This document shows positions 1 through 7,865 of a stretch of 64,000 nt of DNA, piece after piece; position 1 is the first letter of the stretch; each line of letters starts with the position of its first letter. The position numbers and the translations under genes were made by a program. The stretch comes from Candidatus Saccharimonadota bacterium. GTDB taxonomy: Bacteria > Patescibacteriota > Saccharimonadia > Saccharimonadales > Saccharimonadaceae. The notes under the pieces were generated by a model that saw only the letters and a list, made by a program, of their open reading frames with translations, ran no database searches and had not been told where the DNA came from. Location of the stretch: positions 62,001 through 126,000 of the forward strand of contig JAFWNB010000004.1 in NCBI GenBank assembly GCA_017545505.1. The letters run 5' to 3'.

Positions 1-232
1 TAATACGTGCTGAAGTTGAAGGCGATTTCTGAATAAAGAGTTTTGTTGCGCAAATAATCAATAATGATATGAGAATAATTGCAACGATTATAAGTATAGT
101 GGAGTTTAGCACATTAGTATTTAATAATGAGATTATTAATAGTACCGACGAAATAGTTTGTGCTAAAACTAAGACAAAACCTAATGCTCGCCAAATTACA
201 TTTGATGATTTTTTTGAAGTAGGTTCTATCAT
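1..232 (-). CDS. Partial membrane protein, N-terminal end only
   Basis: An open frame runs leftward off the window from an ATG preceded by an AAGGAG-like Shine-Dalgarno site. The visible 77 residues start MIEPTSKK, then show two hydrophobic segments (about residues 14-36 and 43-62) separated by a short polar loop, followed by a basic stretch (TKLFIQKS). This resembles the membrane anchor of an envelope protein such as an LCP (LytR-CpsA-Psr) enzyme, which would fit the nearby cell-surface polysaccharide genes, but no catalytic domain is visible. It starts 12 nt after the stop of ugd and is probably co-transcribed with it. Confidence 0.6.
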   Translation of the reverse strand, partial: MIEPTSKKSSNVIWRALGFVLVLAQTISSVLLIISLLNTNVLNSTILIIVAIILISLLIICATKLFIQKSPSTSARI

Positions 233-244
233 ATCGCTCCTTTA

Positions 245-1429
245 TTAATCGCGTGAATATAAATCGCGCGTATAAACTCTATCTTTGACGTCTTCTAATT
301 CTAAGCTGAGACGATTGGCTAGAATCACTGAGCTTTGCTTTTTGAAATCTTTGAGATTATTGACGACTTTTGCGCCAAAAAAGTCTGATTCATTAAGCGT
401 TGGCTCGTAAATGATTACTTTTTTGCCTTTTGCCATAATGTGTTTAATAATATCCTGGACGGCGGAAGCACGGAAATTGTCTGAACCGGCTTTCATAGTA
501 AGACGATAAAAACCAACTATTTCTGGGTTTTTGGCTAATACTTCTTCGGCAATGAATTTTTTGCGGGTGTCATTTGATTTAACGATCGCCTCAATGAGAT
601 TTTGTGGAACATCTTTATAATTTGCAAGCAATTGCTTTGTGTCTTTTGGCAAACAATAGCCGCCATAGCCAAACGATGGATTATTGTAGTGAGTACCAAT
701 ACGAGGATCTAGCGAAACACCTTCTACGATACTTTTAGCGTTCAATCCTTTCTTTTCGGCGTAGGTGTCTAGCTCATTAAAATATGCCACGCGTAGAGCA
801 AGATAGGTATTAGCGAATAATTTCACTGCTTCAGCTTCGGAGCTATTCATAAATAAAACTGGAACATCTTTGGCGAGTGATGCACTTTGTAATAATTCGG
901 CGAATTTGTGAGCTTCTTCTGAGTATGAGCCCACAATAATGCGAGATGGATATAAATTATCATATAGGGCTTTGCCTTCACGCAAAAACTCTGGCGAAAA
1001 AAAGATGTTGTCGATTTTGTATTTTTTGCGAACTGAATCGACGTATCCGACTGGAATGGTAGATTTGATGACTATCGTAGTGTGTGGGTCGTTTATGGAA
1101 ATGACTTTTTCTATCACATCTTCTACCGAACTAGTGTCAAAGAAATTTGTTTTTTCGTCGTAGTTAGTAGGCGTAGAAATAATAACGTAGTCGGCGTCTT
1201 TAAAGGCTTCTTGATAATCTAACGTAGCTTTTAAATTAAGTTGACGCTTACCTGCTTTGGCGTCGTCAAAGTATTTTTCGATATATTCGTCTTGGATGGG
1301 TGAAGTGAAGCTGTTCACCATTTTAACTTTTTCAGGGATTACGTCTAGTGCTGTTACTTCGTTGTTTTGGCTTAGTAAAGTTGCTAGAGATAATCCGACA
1401 TAGCCTGTGCCGGCAACCGCTATTTTCAT
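245..1429 (-). CDS. ugd: UDP-glucose 6-dehydrogenase
   Basis: Oxidises UDP-glucose to UDP-glucuronate with two NAD+ in the cytoplasm, a committed step in acidic capsule synthesis. At 394 aa it has the length of the short bacterial (Gram-positive/Klebsiella-type) form. The N-terminal Rossmann motif GTGYVG lies at residues 7-12, a central helical dimerisation region follows, and the catalytic nucleophile is Cys259 in GGYCLPKD. The product is the substrate of the epimerase-family gene at 4900-5949, so the two give a UDP-GlcA/UDP-GalA pathway, with the capsule operon at 9.4-18.5 kb as the likely consumer. The ATG follows GGAGTTATAA; its own promoter lies at 1472-1500. Confidence 0.95.
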   Translation of the reverse strand: MKIAVAGTGYVGLSLATLLSQNNEVTALDVIPEKVKMVNSFTSPIQDEYIEKYFDDAKAGKRQLNLKATLDYQEAFKDADYVIISTPTNYDEKTNFFDTSSVEDVIEKVISINDPHTTIVIKSTIPVGYVDSVRKKYKIDNIFFSPEFLREGKALYDNLYPSRIIVGSYSEEAHKFAELLQSASLAKDVPVLFMNSSEAEAVKLFANTYLALRVAYFNELDTYAEKKGLNAKSIVEGVSLDPRIGTHYNNPSFGYGGYCLPKDTKQLLANYKDVPQNLIEAIVKSNDTRKKFIAEEVLAKNPEIVGFYRLTMKAGSDNFRASAVQDIIKHIMAKGKKVIIYEPTLNESDFFGAKVVNNLKDFKKQSSVILANRLSLELEDVKDRVYTRDLYSRD

Positions 1430-1471
1430 TTATAACTCCATTATTTATAGTTTAATTAAGTCTTCAATGTA

Positions 1472-1500
1472 ATAATACTCTATATAGTTCTTTTAGTCAA
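1472..1500 (-). promoter_or_regulatory. Sigma70-type promoter of ugd
   Basis: On the minus strand TTGACT and TATTAT are separated by exactly 17 nt. Transcription would start near 1465 and give a leader of about 35 nt that includes the ugd Shine-Dalgarno site. Confidence 0.6.
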
Positions 1501-1506
1501 TTTAGC

Positions 1507-4500
1507 TTATGATAATGGCTTTTCTTTTTCGTCATCTTCTTTGTCTTTAGTAGCAAGATACAATAATCCAAGAATGGTTACCGCTGCAGATGCGCCAACT
1601 AGAATACCAGTGGCAGTATTATCTTCTGAGTGTATAGACTCATCGGAAGCATATGTTGATGTATTAACACCTAGAGGTTTAGAGTAATCAAGTTCTATTT
1701 CTTCAGTAGATGGCTCCTCTTCTATATTTGTTGGTACATTTGCTACAGGAGGATTTGTTACGATAGGCTGGACTTCTTCTGGAGTTTCTGGCTCAGCAGG
1801 GCAATATTCCTCTTTTAGACGCTCCGACCCTTCGCAGTATGTCAACCAAATATCAGTATTCAGCTGATTGGATACTAGATACCATTTGAATACATCGAGC
1901 GTAATGCCGTATTTAGTAGCGAGATATTTAGCCTCACGAACACGTAAATCATCAAACATCTTGCGCGGCAAACCGATGTCGGCAAAATCTTCAAAGGTAT
2001 ATAAATTATCAGGATCAGAAATTACCTCTTCCCTAATGGCTGGCCACTTTATGTTTTCGTCAAAACCATAAAGATTAGAAAGATATGTGGCGCCATCCGT
2101 AGTTATAATACCATTAGCTATAATATTATAGTATTGACTTGACACAACGTGATAGTAATTTACCTCTTCCTGGATATGTTCAATGCTCGTAACTGTAACG
2201 ATTTCTAACTCATCGTTAGAGTTAACTTTATAAATCCTCGAACCTACACCAAAATCCGCCCCATCTATAGTAACAAATTCATTACGATCAACATCAAACA
2301 CGCCATGCCAACCAGCAGTTTTAAGCTCAGTACCATCGCTAAATCTAGTAAGTTGATATTCGGTGGTGACGGCTTTCTTTTCAACCCAAGCTGGATATTC
2401 CGCACCAACACTACCAGTTTCATAATTCCAAACTTTTAGCAACGTATCATAATCAACTTGTTCAATAGGTATTGTAGTACCATCGGCTAATGCAATTAAT
2501 GTGCCCTCAATCAAACACCAGTTATAAGGACAAGTCGCCGTAACAACGATGTTGCCAGTAACATTGTTAATTGTAATGCTGCCATTACGATATGTATAAT
2601 CTGTCCCCGACGTAAGCGTAACGCCGTTCATTGTAATAGTGACTGAGCCTGGAGTACTATAGTTATTATTAGGCGAAATTGTACCAGTATATGTTCCACC
2701 CAACTGAACAGTGCTGCCGCTGTTATTCAGCGAACCATTAGAGATATTACCAGTAACAGTAAAGTTCCATCTAAGCTCTGTGTCAGCAGATCTGGAAGCG
2801 TGCCCCGAATCGGTAGTCGCGCTGTCTATTTCGCTTTGGGTTGCAGTATTTCCTTCGTCATCAAAACCGACTACCACTATACCATAGGTACCGTCGGTAA
2901 GTCCTGTAAGCGTATATGTCGTAGCATCACCGCTAATTCCAGTGACTGGAGAACCACAAGTATATGAACTTCCATTTCGCAGACACGGGTAGATTGCGTA
3001 ACTAGCAACACCTACATTGTCTGTACCGATCCATGATACAGTCGCTTGGCCAATAGTATTGTTACGCACCACGGAAACCTCACTGATATATGGAGCTTCA
3101 TTATCTACAAATGACGGATCCTTATCAACAGCAAGTTTTAAGGTTCCACTATTGGTCTCAATGCCATCATATGTGATTACTACAGCCGCGTTTACGAAGT
3201 CGCTACCATAAGTGACTCCACTAGCTTTTTTGATATAAAAAGTATATGTATTCGTGCTATTTGCGGCAATTGTTTGCGCATCTAAATAACCGCCGGTAGA
3301 GTTGGCCACCACGAAATCTGAGCCCAATAGGTCGATGGTGAAAGTCTTACTCGACGTAAAGGTATTTTGGACGCTGAGCTGGAACATAGCTAAATCATTG
3401 CTGCCAGTCAAATCTCCTTGATTGGAGCCATAAATACTACCTACTAACGCGCCACTTTTATCCTCAACAGGTTCAACTTCCATACCTCCCTCAACACCAT
3501 GTGTACCAGATACATAATCCGCGGTTAAGATTACATTAAAGCTGACCGTACTGTTTGCCGGAATAGTATCGCCTACCGATATGCCATCTAACTCATAATA
3601 AACTTCACTAGTTGTAGTAGAAGAAAGTCTTAAGGTTAAGTTTGCAACCGGAGCAGTAAAGATATAGTCACTAGAAGTGGTGTTCGACATAGTAAAGCGA
3701 TATGTCGCCTTAAAGGTATTATCATCTTGCGAGATACCACTTTTGAAGGTAAGATCAAAATCTACATCATTATTATCGCCCACTGAAGGATGCGGCGTAC
3801 CATTTACGTTAGTACCAGACACATAGCTAACATTAGTAATCTTAACATCACCAGTTTCAAGATATTCATAGCCATCTTGAATTGTATAATTAATACCAAG
3901 CGAATTAATATTCACAATGACATCGGTTAAATCTGGAGTATGTGCCCTAGTTACACAGTTAATCCTAAGAACACCAGTACTAACATTGCCTCTTGGATTA
4001 TCACAAGCTTGTCCGCCAATCGTAACAGATATGTCATTCGGGACAAAATCCGTCTTGAGCGATGTAGTGATTGTGACATTCTCGTAGCCAGATTTTGGGC
4101 CCGAAGACGGAGAAATAGTGGCCTCACCCCCAACTACATTTGTAGCCTCAATCAAAGCGTGATATGAAATATTGGTTTGATAAGTACCAGGGTGGCTTAA
4201 GACATCGCTGCCGATTCTCATACCATAATAAATATTAAAACTATCATTGCCAGATACGGCGCCTTGGACATTCCTGACAAGAGTATAGCCTGGGCTAATT
4301 TCTATTCCAGAATATGTGCTGCTAGCCGCCGGAGTGCCTGAAGTATAGGTAGAGCTGTAATTATTAGTCGGAAGGCCAGTCGTGGTATTTGGGATACCAA
4401 AACCCCAAGTGTTTGTACCGAGAGTATTTGCTGTTGCTGGAGTTGTGTTAATCTTTGAGATCGAAGGATCCCCCGATGTGCCACCAATTAATACAAGGTT

Positions 4501-4815
4501 ACCAGCAGAAGATTCATCCGACGGCACATTAACGTATATCCTATATCCTGAAGGCGCGTTAGTACTTACCGTTAGAGTACGCATGGTGCTAGCATAACGT
4601 TCGGTCGTGCTTCCATCAAAAATCTCTATACCTTGATTCTGATTCTGCATAGTCATACTAACGTTATAGCTATTGGGGTCAATTGTGGCAAATGCAGTTC
4701 CTTTTACATTAATTATCGCCATCAAAAAGACGCTAGCCAAAATAATTTCGGCGTGTTTTGCTGTAATAGAAACAACCGACTCTACAGATGTCCTAAACAC
4801 ATACCTCACATACAC
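1507..4815 (-). CDS. Giant surface protein with IPT/TIG- and FN3-like repeats, embedded Hint domain and C-terminal membrane anchor
   Basis: About 1100 residues. A hydrophobic signal/anchor segment (residues 20-45) is followed by a Ser/Thr/Asn-rich beta region with an IPT/TIG-like stretch (ATISPSSGPKSGYENVTI), long beta-sandwich repeats, and an FN3-like unit (starting PYISEVSVVRNN). At Cys767 a Hint (Hedgehog/intein) fold begins: NWCLIEGTLIALADGTTIPI, then TAGWHGVFD, ending YYNIIANGI near residue 902. About 80 helical residues, a Pro/Glu-rich spacer and one C-terminal TM helix with a charged tail (KDKEDDEKEK) follow. Hint domains autocleave via the first Cys. This one lacks the terminal His-Asn of splicing inteins (ANGIITTDG), so cleavage without splicing is more likely. 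The first codon is GTG; a second in-frame GTG at 4809 is better spaced from the GGAG site. The exact role is unknown; a surface adhesin or self-processing protein is inferred. Confidence 0.8.
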   Translation of the reverse strand: MYVRYVFRTSVESVVSITAKHAEIILASVFLMAIINVKGTAFATIDPNSYNVSMTMQNQNQGIEIFDGSTTERYASTMRTLTVSTNAPSGYRIYVNVPSDESSAGNLVLIGGTSGDPSISKINTTPATANTLGTNTWGFGIPNTTTGLPTNNYSSTYTSGTPAASSTYSGIEISPGYTLVRNVQGAVSGNDSFNIYYGMRIGSDVLSHPGTYQTNISYHALIEATNVVGGEATISPSSGPKSGYENVTITTSLKTDFVPNDISVTIGGQACDNPRGNVSTGVLRINCVTRAHTPDLTDVIVNINSLGINYTIQDGYEYLETGDVKITNVSYVSGTNVNGTPHPSVGDNNDVDFDLTFKSGISQDDNTFKATYRFTMSNTTSSDYIFTAPVANLTLRLSSTTTSEVYYELDGISVGDTIPANSTVSFNVILTADYVSGTHGVEGGMEVEPVEDKSGALVGSIYGSNQGDLTGSNDLAMFQLSVQNTFTSSKTFTIDLLGSDFVVANSTGGYLDAQTIAANSTNTYTFYIKKASGVTYGSDFVNAAVVITYDGIETNSGTLKLAVDKDPSFVDNEAPYISEVSVVRNNTIGQATVSWIGTDNVGVASYAIYPCLRNGSSYTCGSPVTGISGDATTYTLTGLTDGTYGIVVVGFDDEGNTATQSEIDSATTDSGHASRSADTELRWNFTVTGNISNGSLNNSGSTVQLGGTYTGTISPNNNYSTPGSVTITMNGVTLTSGTDYTYRNGSITINNVTGNIVVTATCPYNWCLIEGTLIALADGTTIPIEQVDYDTLLKVWNYETGSVGAEYPAWVEKKAVTTEYQLTRFSDGTELKTAGWHGVFDVDRNEFVTIDGADFGVGSRIYKVNSNDELEIVTVTSIEHIQEEVNYYHVVSSQYYNIIANGIITTDGATYLSNLYGFDENIKWPAIREEVISDPDNLYTFEDFADIGLPRKMFDDLRVREAKYLATKYGITLDVFKWYLVSNQLNTDIWLTYCEGSERLKEEYCPAEPETPEEVQPIVTNPPVANVPTNIEEEPSTEEIELDYSKPLGVNTSTYASDESIHSEDNTATGILVGASAAVTILGLLYLATKDKEDDEKEKPLS

Positions 4816-4832
4816 ACTCCGTTACATATATA

Positions 4833-4861
4833 ATTATATGTCAATCATAAGCACAATACAA
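4833..4861 (-). promoter_or_regulatory. Promoter of the Hint surface protein
   Basis: Minus-strand TTGTAT, 17 nt spacer, TATAAT. The start would lie near 4826, about 11-17 nt before the GTG start choices, leaving just enough leader for the GGAG site. Confidence 0.55.
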
Positions 4862-4899
4862 GGATTTTAATGACTTTTTTCACATCATTAATTGAAGTC

Positions 4900-5949
4900 T
4901 TAAACGTAGTATTCTTTATACCACTCGGCGAATTTTCTAAGCCCCTCACGTAAGGATGTGTGGGGTTTAAAACCGAAATCTTTTTCTAATGCCGATGTAT
5001 CAGCATAAGTCACCGGCACATCACCTGGTTGCATAGGTACTAGTTCCTTATGAGCTTCAAAATCATAATCTTCTGGCAAGACCTTAGCGCGAATGAGTTC
5101 TTCTTGCAAAATCTGCACAAAATCTAATAAGTTTTCTGGATTTGAATTACCGATATTATAAACTTTGTATGGCGCAATCGGCAAACCATCATCGCCATTT
5201 TTCTTTTCTGGTGCCTTTGCCATCACTCGCATTACACCTTCTACAATATCATCAATATAAGTAAAGTCGCGTTTGCATTTACCAAAGTTAAAAATTTGAA
5301 TCTTTTCGCCTTTGATTAACTTATTAGTAAAGCCAAAGTAGGCCATGTCGGGCCGCCCAGCCGGACCATAAACAGTAAAGAATCGTAATCCAGTAGATGG
5401 GATGTTGTATAGTTTGGAGTAGGCGTGCGCGAGTAGTTCATTAGATTTCTTGGTTGCGGCGTATAGACTCACGGGATTGTCAACTTTGTCTTCTACCGCA
5501 AATGGAACTTTTTTATTACCACCATAAACTGATGACGATGATGCATAAACTAGATGCTCCGGCTGATAATGTCGACAAGCTTCGAGAATATTATAAAAGC
5601 CAATAAGGTTTGACTCAATATAGGCATCTGGATGATCGATGGAATATCTTACGCCAGCTTGCGCCGCTAGGTTTACTACGATATCTGGATGGTATTCTTC
5701 AAAAAGTTTATTAACGGCTTCTTTATCTGCCAAATTTCCTTTTATGAAAGTAAAGTTTTGATACTGTTCCAAATCTTTTAGGCGATATTCTTTTAGTTTC
5801 ACGTCATAATAATCGTTCACGCTATCGAAGCCAATTACCTTAGCATCAGGATTTTCCGCACAAACTCTCTTCGTGAGATTTGCGCCAATAAACCCAGCTG
5901 TACCGGTAATTAGTATTGTTTTTTTATCAAAATCAATCTTATTATCCAT
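4900..5949 (-). CDS. NAD-dependent epimerase, probably UDP-glucuronate 4-epimerase
   Basis: Extended short-chain dehydrogenase/reductase of 349 aa. The NAD-binding motif GTAGFIG is at residues 16-22, SSSSVYGG precedes the catalytic Tyr163-xxx-Lys167 pair in YAATK, and the C-terminal half binds the sugar nucleotide. The closest family picture is UDP-glucuronate 4-epimerase (CapI/LspL type), which makes UDP-galacturonate; UDP-glucose 4-epimerase is the alternative. Proximity to ugd supports the glucuronate substrate. It may be read from a promoter 7 nt before its ATG (5957-5985), downstream of copy 1 of the duplicated RNA module. Confidence 0.88.
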   Translation of the reverse strand: MDNKIDFDKKTILITGTAGFIGANLTKRVCAENPDAKVIGFDSVNDYYDVKLKEYRLKDLEQYQNFTFIKGNLADKEAVNKLFEEYHPDIVVNLAAQAGVRYSIDHPDAYIESNLIGFYNILEACRHYQPEHLVYASSSSVYGGNKKVPFAVEDKVDNPVSLYAATKKSNELLAHAYSKLYNIPSTGLRFFTVYGPAGRPDMAYFGFTNKLIKGEKIQIFNFGKCKRDFTYIDDIVEGVMRVMAKAPEKKNGDDGLPIAPYKVYNIGNSNPENLLDFVQILQEELIRAKVLPEDYDFEAHKELVPMQPGDVPVTYADTSALEKDFGFKPHTSLREGLRKFAEWYKEYYV

Positions 5950-5956
5950 ATTTTAT

Positions 5957-5985
5957 ATCTTACTCTCTACTCTTGACTTTTTCAA
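5957..5985 (-). promoter_or_regulatory. Likely leaderless promoter of the epimerase gene
   Basis: Minus-strand TTGAAA (inside the block GTATGGGGTTG shared with the second module copy), 17 nt spacer, TAAGAT, then 7 nt to the ATG. The same geometry recurs before the nuclease gene (6518-6546). Confidence 0.45.
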
Positions 5986-6001
5986 CCCCATACGATATAA
6001 T
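5973..6001 (+). promoter_or_regulatory. Plus-strand promoter of a short RNA, module copy 1
   Basis: TTGACT and TATAAT with exactly 17 nt between them, pointing right. No protein frame follows; the predicted transcript meets a terminator-like hairpin within about 50 nt. It overlaps the leftward epimerase promoter. Confidence 0.6.
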
Positions 6002-6007
6002 GTAAAG

Positions 6008-6058
6008 TACATTCGGGAATACCCGCACTACCCCTTTCGTAAGATTGGGGGATATTTT
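6008..6058 (+). ncRNA. Candidate about 50-nt RNA, rightward, copy 1
   Basis: Starts just downstream of the 5973-6001 promoter, forms the hairpin CGGGAATACCCG, then CCCC...GGGG with a GTAA inner loop, and ends in ATATTTTTG, a weak intrinsic terminator. There is no coding potential. It converges on the minus-strand RNA at 6063-6114. Predicted only. Confidence 0.4.
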
Positions 6059-6062
6059 TGCG

Positions 6063-6114
6063 CAAAAAGAAGCTCCTGCGGTAGGAGCATACTGCCCCGT
6101 GCAAGAACTTCATT
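6063..6114 (-). ncRNA. Candidate about 50-nt RNA, leftward, copy 1
   Basis: Transcribed from the 6121-6149 promoter. It ends in a strong intrinsic terminator: stem GCTCCT/AGGAGC around ACCGC, followed by TTCTTTTT. The 5' part GAAGTTCTT can pair instead with AGGAGCTTC, so two exclusive folds (terminator and 5'-paired) are possible. Function unknown; it lies between the nuclease and epimerase genes. Confidence 0.45.
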
Positions 6115-6120
6115 AAGTTA

Positions 6121-6149
6121 ATAGTATCAGATTAGCGAATTGATGTCAA
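6121..6149 (-). promoter_or_regulatory. Minus-strand RNA promoter, module copy 1
   Basis: TTGACA, 17 nt, TACTAT on the minus strand. The -35 lies within the last codons of the nuclease gene and the -10 directly follows its TGA stop. Confidence 0.6.
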
Positions 6150-6510
6150 TTATTTTTCCTCGCTTCGTCACTAGAATCATTTTTCCGATTTGCTTCTGTT
6201 CTCTCACTTTCTTGATTAAGAACCGCTGCAAGACATCATCTCGCATGTTTTTAATGCGGAAAGAATCAAAGATGATGTTTTTGGATTGTTTTAATCCACG
6301 TTTTATATTACGTTCCAATTTGTCCGGTTTATTTGTGATGGGCGATTTGATTTCAAAACAAACGCCATTTAATAAAACATCGGCAGTCTTTGCGTTTGAT
6401 TCCTCAATAAAAACAACTTCAAAGCCAGCATCAGCCAGGATACTCGCAACCCTAAGCTCGTGTCTCCACGGTTTTCTATTTGCCGGAATTATTATTTTAC
6501 CTTTCTTCAT
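6127..6510 (-). CDS. CdiA C-terminal-like nuclease (PD-(D/E)xK type), stand-alone
   Basis: 127 aa, soluble, strongly basic. Layout: an N-terminal helix with Glu18, then Asp44 in TADVLLNG, then Glu53-x-Lys55 in FEIKSP: the D...ExK metal-binding core of PD-(D/E)xK nucleases. The downstream run LERNIKRGLKQSKNIIFD and a closing strand ILVTKRGKIIDI match the pattern I know from the tRNase domain at the tip of contact-dependent inhibition CdiA toxins and some phage proteins. There is no secretion signal, no fused carrier and no adjacent immunity gene. It sits between two copies of a convergent-RNA module. There is no clear Shine-Dalgarno; a TA...T -10 seven nt before the ATG suggests a leaderless mRNA. 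A housekeeping nuclease is the alternative. Confidence 0.65.
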   Translation of the reverse strand: MKKGKIIIPANRKPWRHELRVASILADAGFEVVFIEESNAKTADVLLNGVCFEIKSPITNKPDKLERNIKRGLKQSKNIIFDSFRIKNMRDDVLQRFLIKKVREQKQIGKMILVTKRGKIIDINSLI

Positions 6511-6612
6511 GACAGAAAGGCTAGCACAGCTAGGTCGGATTCACAACCCCATACCTTGCGGTTATGGTAATCTTAGGTCGATTTTGGCGGCATCATGCAG
6601 TATGATGGAATC

Positions 6613-6660
6613 GTATTCGGGAATACCCGCCCATCCCTAGTTATACTAGGGAGTATTTTT
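6613..6660 (+). ncRNA. Candidate about 50-nt RNA, rightward, copy 2
   Basis: Counterpart of the 6008-6058 RNA. TATGAT (6601-6606) lies at nearly the same distance from ATTCGGG as the copy 1 -10 box; a good -35 is not evident. It has the hairpin CGGGAATACCCG, then a perfect 7-bp stem TCCCTAG/CTAGGGA followed by GTATTTTTG. Confidence 0.35.
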
Positions 6661-6661
6661 G

Positions 6662-6717
6662 CAGAAAAAAAGAAGCCCCCGCGGTAGGTACCTTCGGCGC
6701 CGTGCGAGTGCTCCAAT
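6662..6717 (-). ncRNA. Candidate about 55-nt RNA, leftward, copy 2
   Basis: Driven by the consensus promoter 6724-6752. It shares GCACGG and CCTACCGC(A/G)GG(A/G)GCTTC plus the T-run with the copy 1 RNA, ending in TTCTTTTTTT. It ends about 150 nt before the nuclease ATG, so termination here would decide whether this promoter also reads the nuclease. Confidence 0.45.
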
Positions 6718-6723
6718 ACTTGG

Positions 6724-6752
6724 ATTATATCGAGTAAGAGTAGAAATGTCAA
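6724..6752 (-). promoter_or_regulatory. Consensus minus-strand promoter, module copy 2
   Basis: Perfect TTGACA, 17 nt spacer, perfect TATAAT on the minus strand. It is one of the strongest promoters visible in the window, yet it drives only the short RNA unless the terminator is read through into the nuclease gene. Confidence 0.7.
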
Positions 6753-6790
6753 CGATTAACACCTCATGATTACAGTTTAATTATAATAGC

Positions 6791-6840
6791 GCAAAAAAAG
6801 AGGGCTTGGCCCCGCACAATTAAGCGCTAGGTCGCCCTCA
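6791..6840 (-). terminator. Intrinsic terminator of the 6845-7531 gene
   Basis: Outer stem GAGGGC/GCCCTC with inner CC/GG and GCGC/GTGC pairing, followed on the minus strand by a run of seven T. The GCGC next to the T-run resembles the downstream edge of the two RNA modules. Confidence 0.65.
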
Positions 6841-6844
6841 ATAA

Positions 6845-7531
6845 TTATTGTATCCTCTTGTCGATTATTCCGTTTTTAGTCAAGTAACGCCTATTTTGTG
6901 AATAATCCAATTTTCGTTGCTTTAGCTTCAGAGGGGCAGCCATATAGCTATTATATAGGTAGATTAAAATATCGTCTAAACAGCCGCAAAATTCCATAAT
7001 ACACTCCGATTCTTTCTTCGTTTCGGTAGTAAGGTTATTTAGTTGGTTTTCGTTCATGCTAGTAAAATTAACATAGTTTATCCATCTGCCGGTGATATTA
7101 TATAATGACTTGTTCGTGTCTATACTTACAGATTTTAGTCCTTGATAAATCATAGTATCTCCGCCAATATTTGCCCCACCCATCTCTAAAAATTTCATAT
7201 AATTTCCGATAGAAGCACTTTTGTGGAAAGTATCGCTAACCATTTTCGTTACTATTTCATACCATTTATCAACTATTTTCTTCTTGTCGCCCGAATTAGC
7301 ATTCGACTCAATAAAGAGTCTCCGCAGCTCTCCACTTCTATTGTCTATTTCCAAGTAGAAATCTGTCAGCTCATTGGATATTCTCAAAGTCATTTCAAAC
7401 AACCTTTTATAGATATCCCTCTGGGCCTCCTCCTTACGCATTTTTCTTCCTTGGCAATTAACGACCAACCATCCTATTACAGAGACTATGCTGGCTATAC
7501 ATGTTGTTATTATTGCAATCGGCATATCCAT
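6845..7531 (-). CDS. Membrane-anchored protein of unknown function
   Basis: 228 aa. One N-terminal TM helix (about residues 4-25, IAIITTCIASIVSVIGWLVV) is followed by a basic stop-transfer (GRKMRKEE) and a long helical, probably coiled cytoplasmic part rich in Lys, Glu, Asn and Tyr. I do not recognise the family. It lies in the accessory patch with the nuclease, kinase and trypco2 remnant and has its own terminator. ATG follows AAAAGGAAAATA. A role as an envelope or defence accessory protein would be a guess. Confidence 0.6.
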   Translation of the reverse strand: MDMPIAIITTCIASIVSVIGWLVVNCQGRKMRKEEAQRDIYKRLFEMTLRISNELTDFYLEIDNRSGELRRLFIESNANSGDKKKIVDKWYEIVTKMVSDTFHKSASIGNYMKFLEMGGANIGGDTMIYQGLKSVSIDTNKSLYNITGRWINYVNFTSMNENQLNNLTTETKKESECIMEFCGCLDDILIYLYNSYMAAPLKLKQRKLDYSQNRRYLTKNGIIDKRIQ

Positions 7532-7865
7532 TATTTTCCTTTTAGTGATATTATTACAAAAAATCCTATAATATCAAGCATAAGCTTTCACAAAATTTCT
7601 ATTCAATATATTGTTACTTTAAAGCTTTATTTCTAACAAAAACAAATACATTCGAGACATTAATCTCTGCGCTTAATTAATTTGATGCCTCTTTTTAGAA
7701 TCTTCTTAAGATCTTTGCCGTAGGCGGAGCAATAGAATATAATTATTTGGGACCATAATCATATAGGATAATAGCTCAGCCCCTCAATCAATTCATATTT
7801 TATATATGATAGTTGATATTATAATACACATATTAATATTTTATAGTTATCATTTATCAATAACA
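7532..7865. other. AT-rich intergenic stretch without a gene
   Basis: 334 nt between the kinase stop and the start of the membrane protein. Very AT-rich; it presumably holds the promoter of the 7531 gene at its right... left edge (TATTAT near 7568 on the minus strand, without a convincing -35). No frame, tRNA or strong hairpin was found. Confidence 0.5.

Larger units (their letters stand above)
5980..6149. repeat. Duplicated regulatory module, copy 1
   Basis: Shares with the copy at 6541-6752 the block CAACCCCATAC, the hairpin CGGGAATACCCG within ATTCGGGAATACCCGC, a second hairpin followed by ATTTTTGC, the block GAAGC(T/C)CC(T/C)GCGGTAGG, the block G(C/G)CCGTGC and a minus-strand TTGACA-17-TAnnAT promoter. 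The sequences have diverged but hairpins are kept with different bases, which suggests selection on RNA structure. The two copies lie in direct orientation on either side of the nuclease gene. Confidence 0.65.
6541..6752. repeat. Duplicated regulatory module, copy 2
   Basis: Second copy of the module at 5980-6149, upstream of the nuclease gene on the minus strand. It contains about 50 nt not found in copy 1 between CAACCCCATAC and the CGGGAATACCCG hairpin; this insert makes its own hairpin, CCATAACC/GGTATGG with a GCAA (GNRA) loop on the minus strand. The terminator stems differ in sequence from copy 1 but still pair. Confidence 0.6.

Noticed and set aside
6140-6640. 166-codon plus-strand frame over the nuclease gene
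   Set aside because: It mirrors the nuclease in another frame, lacks a ribosome site and domain features, and runs across the short-RNA module.
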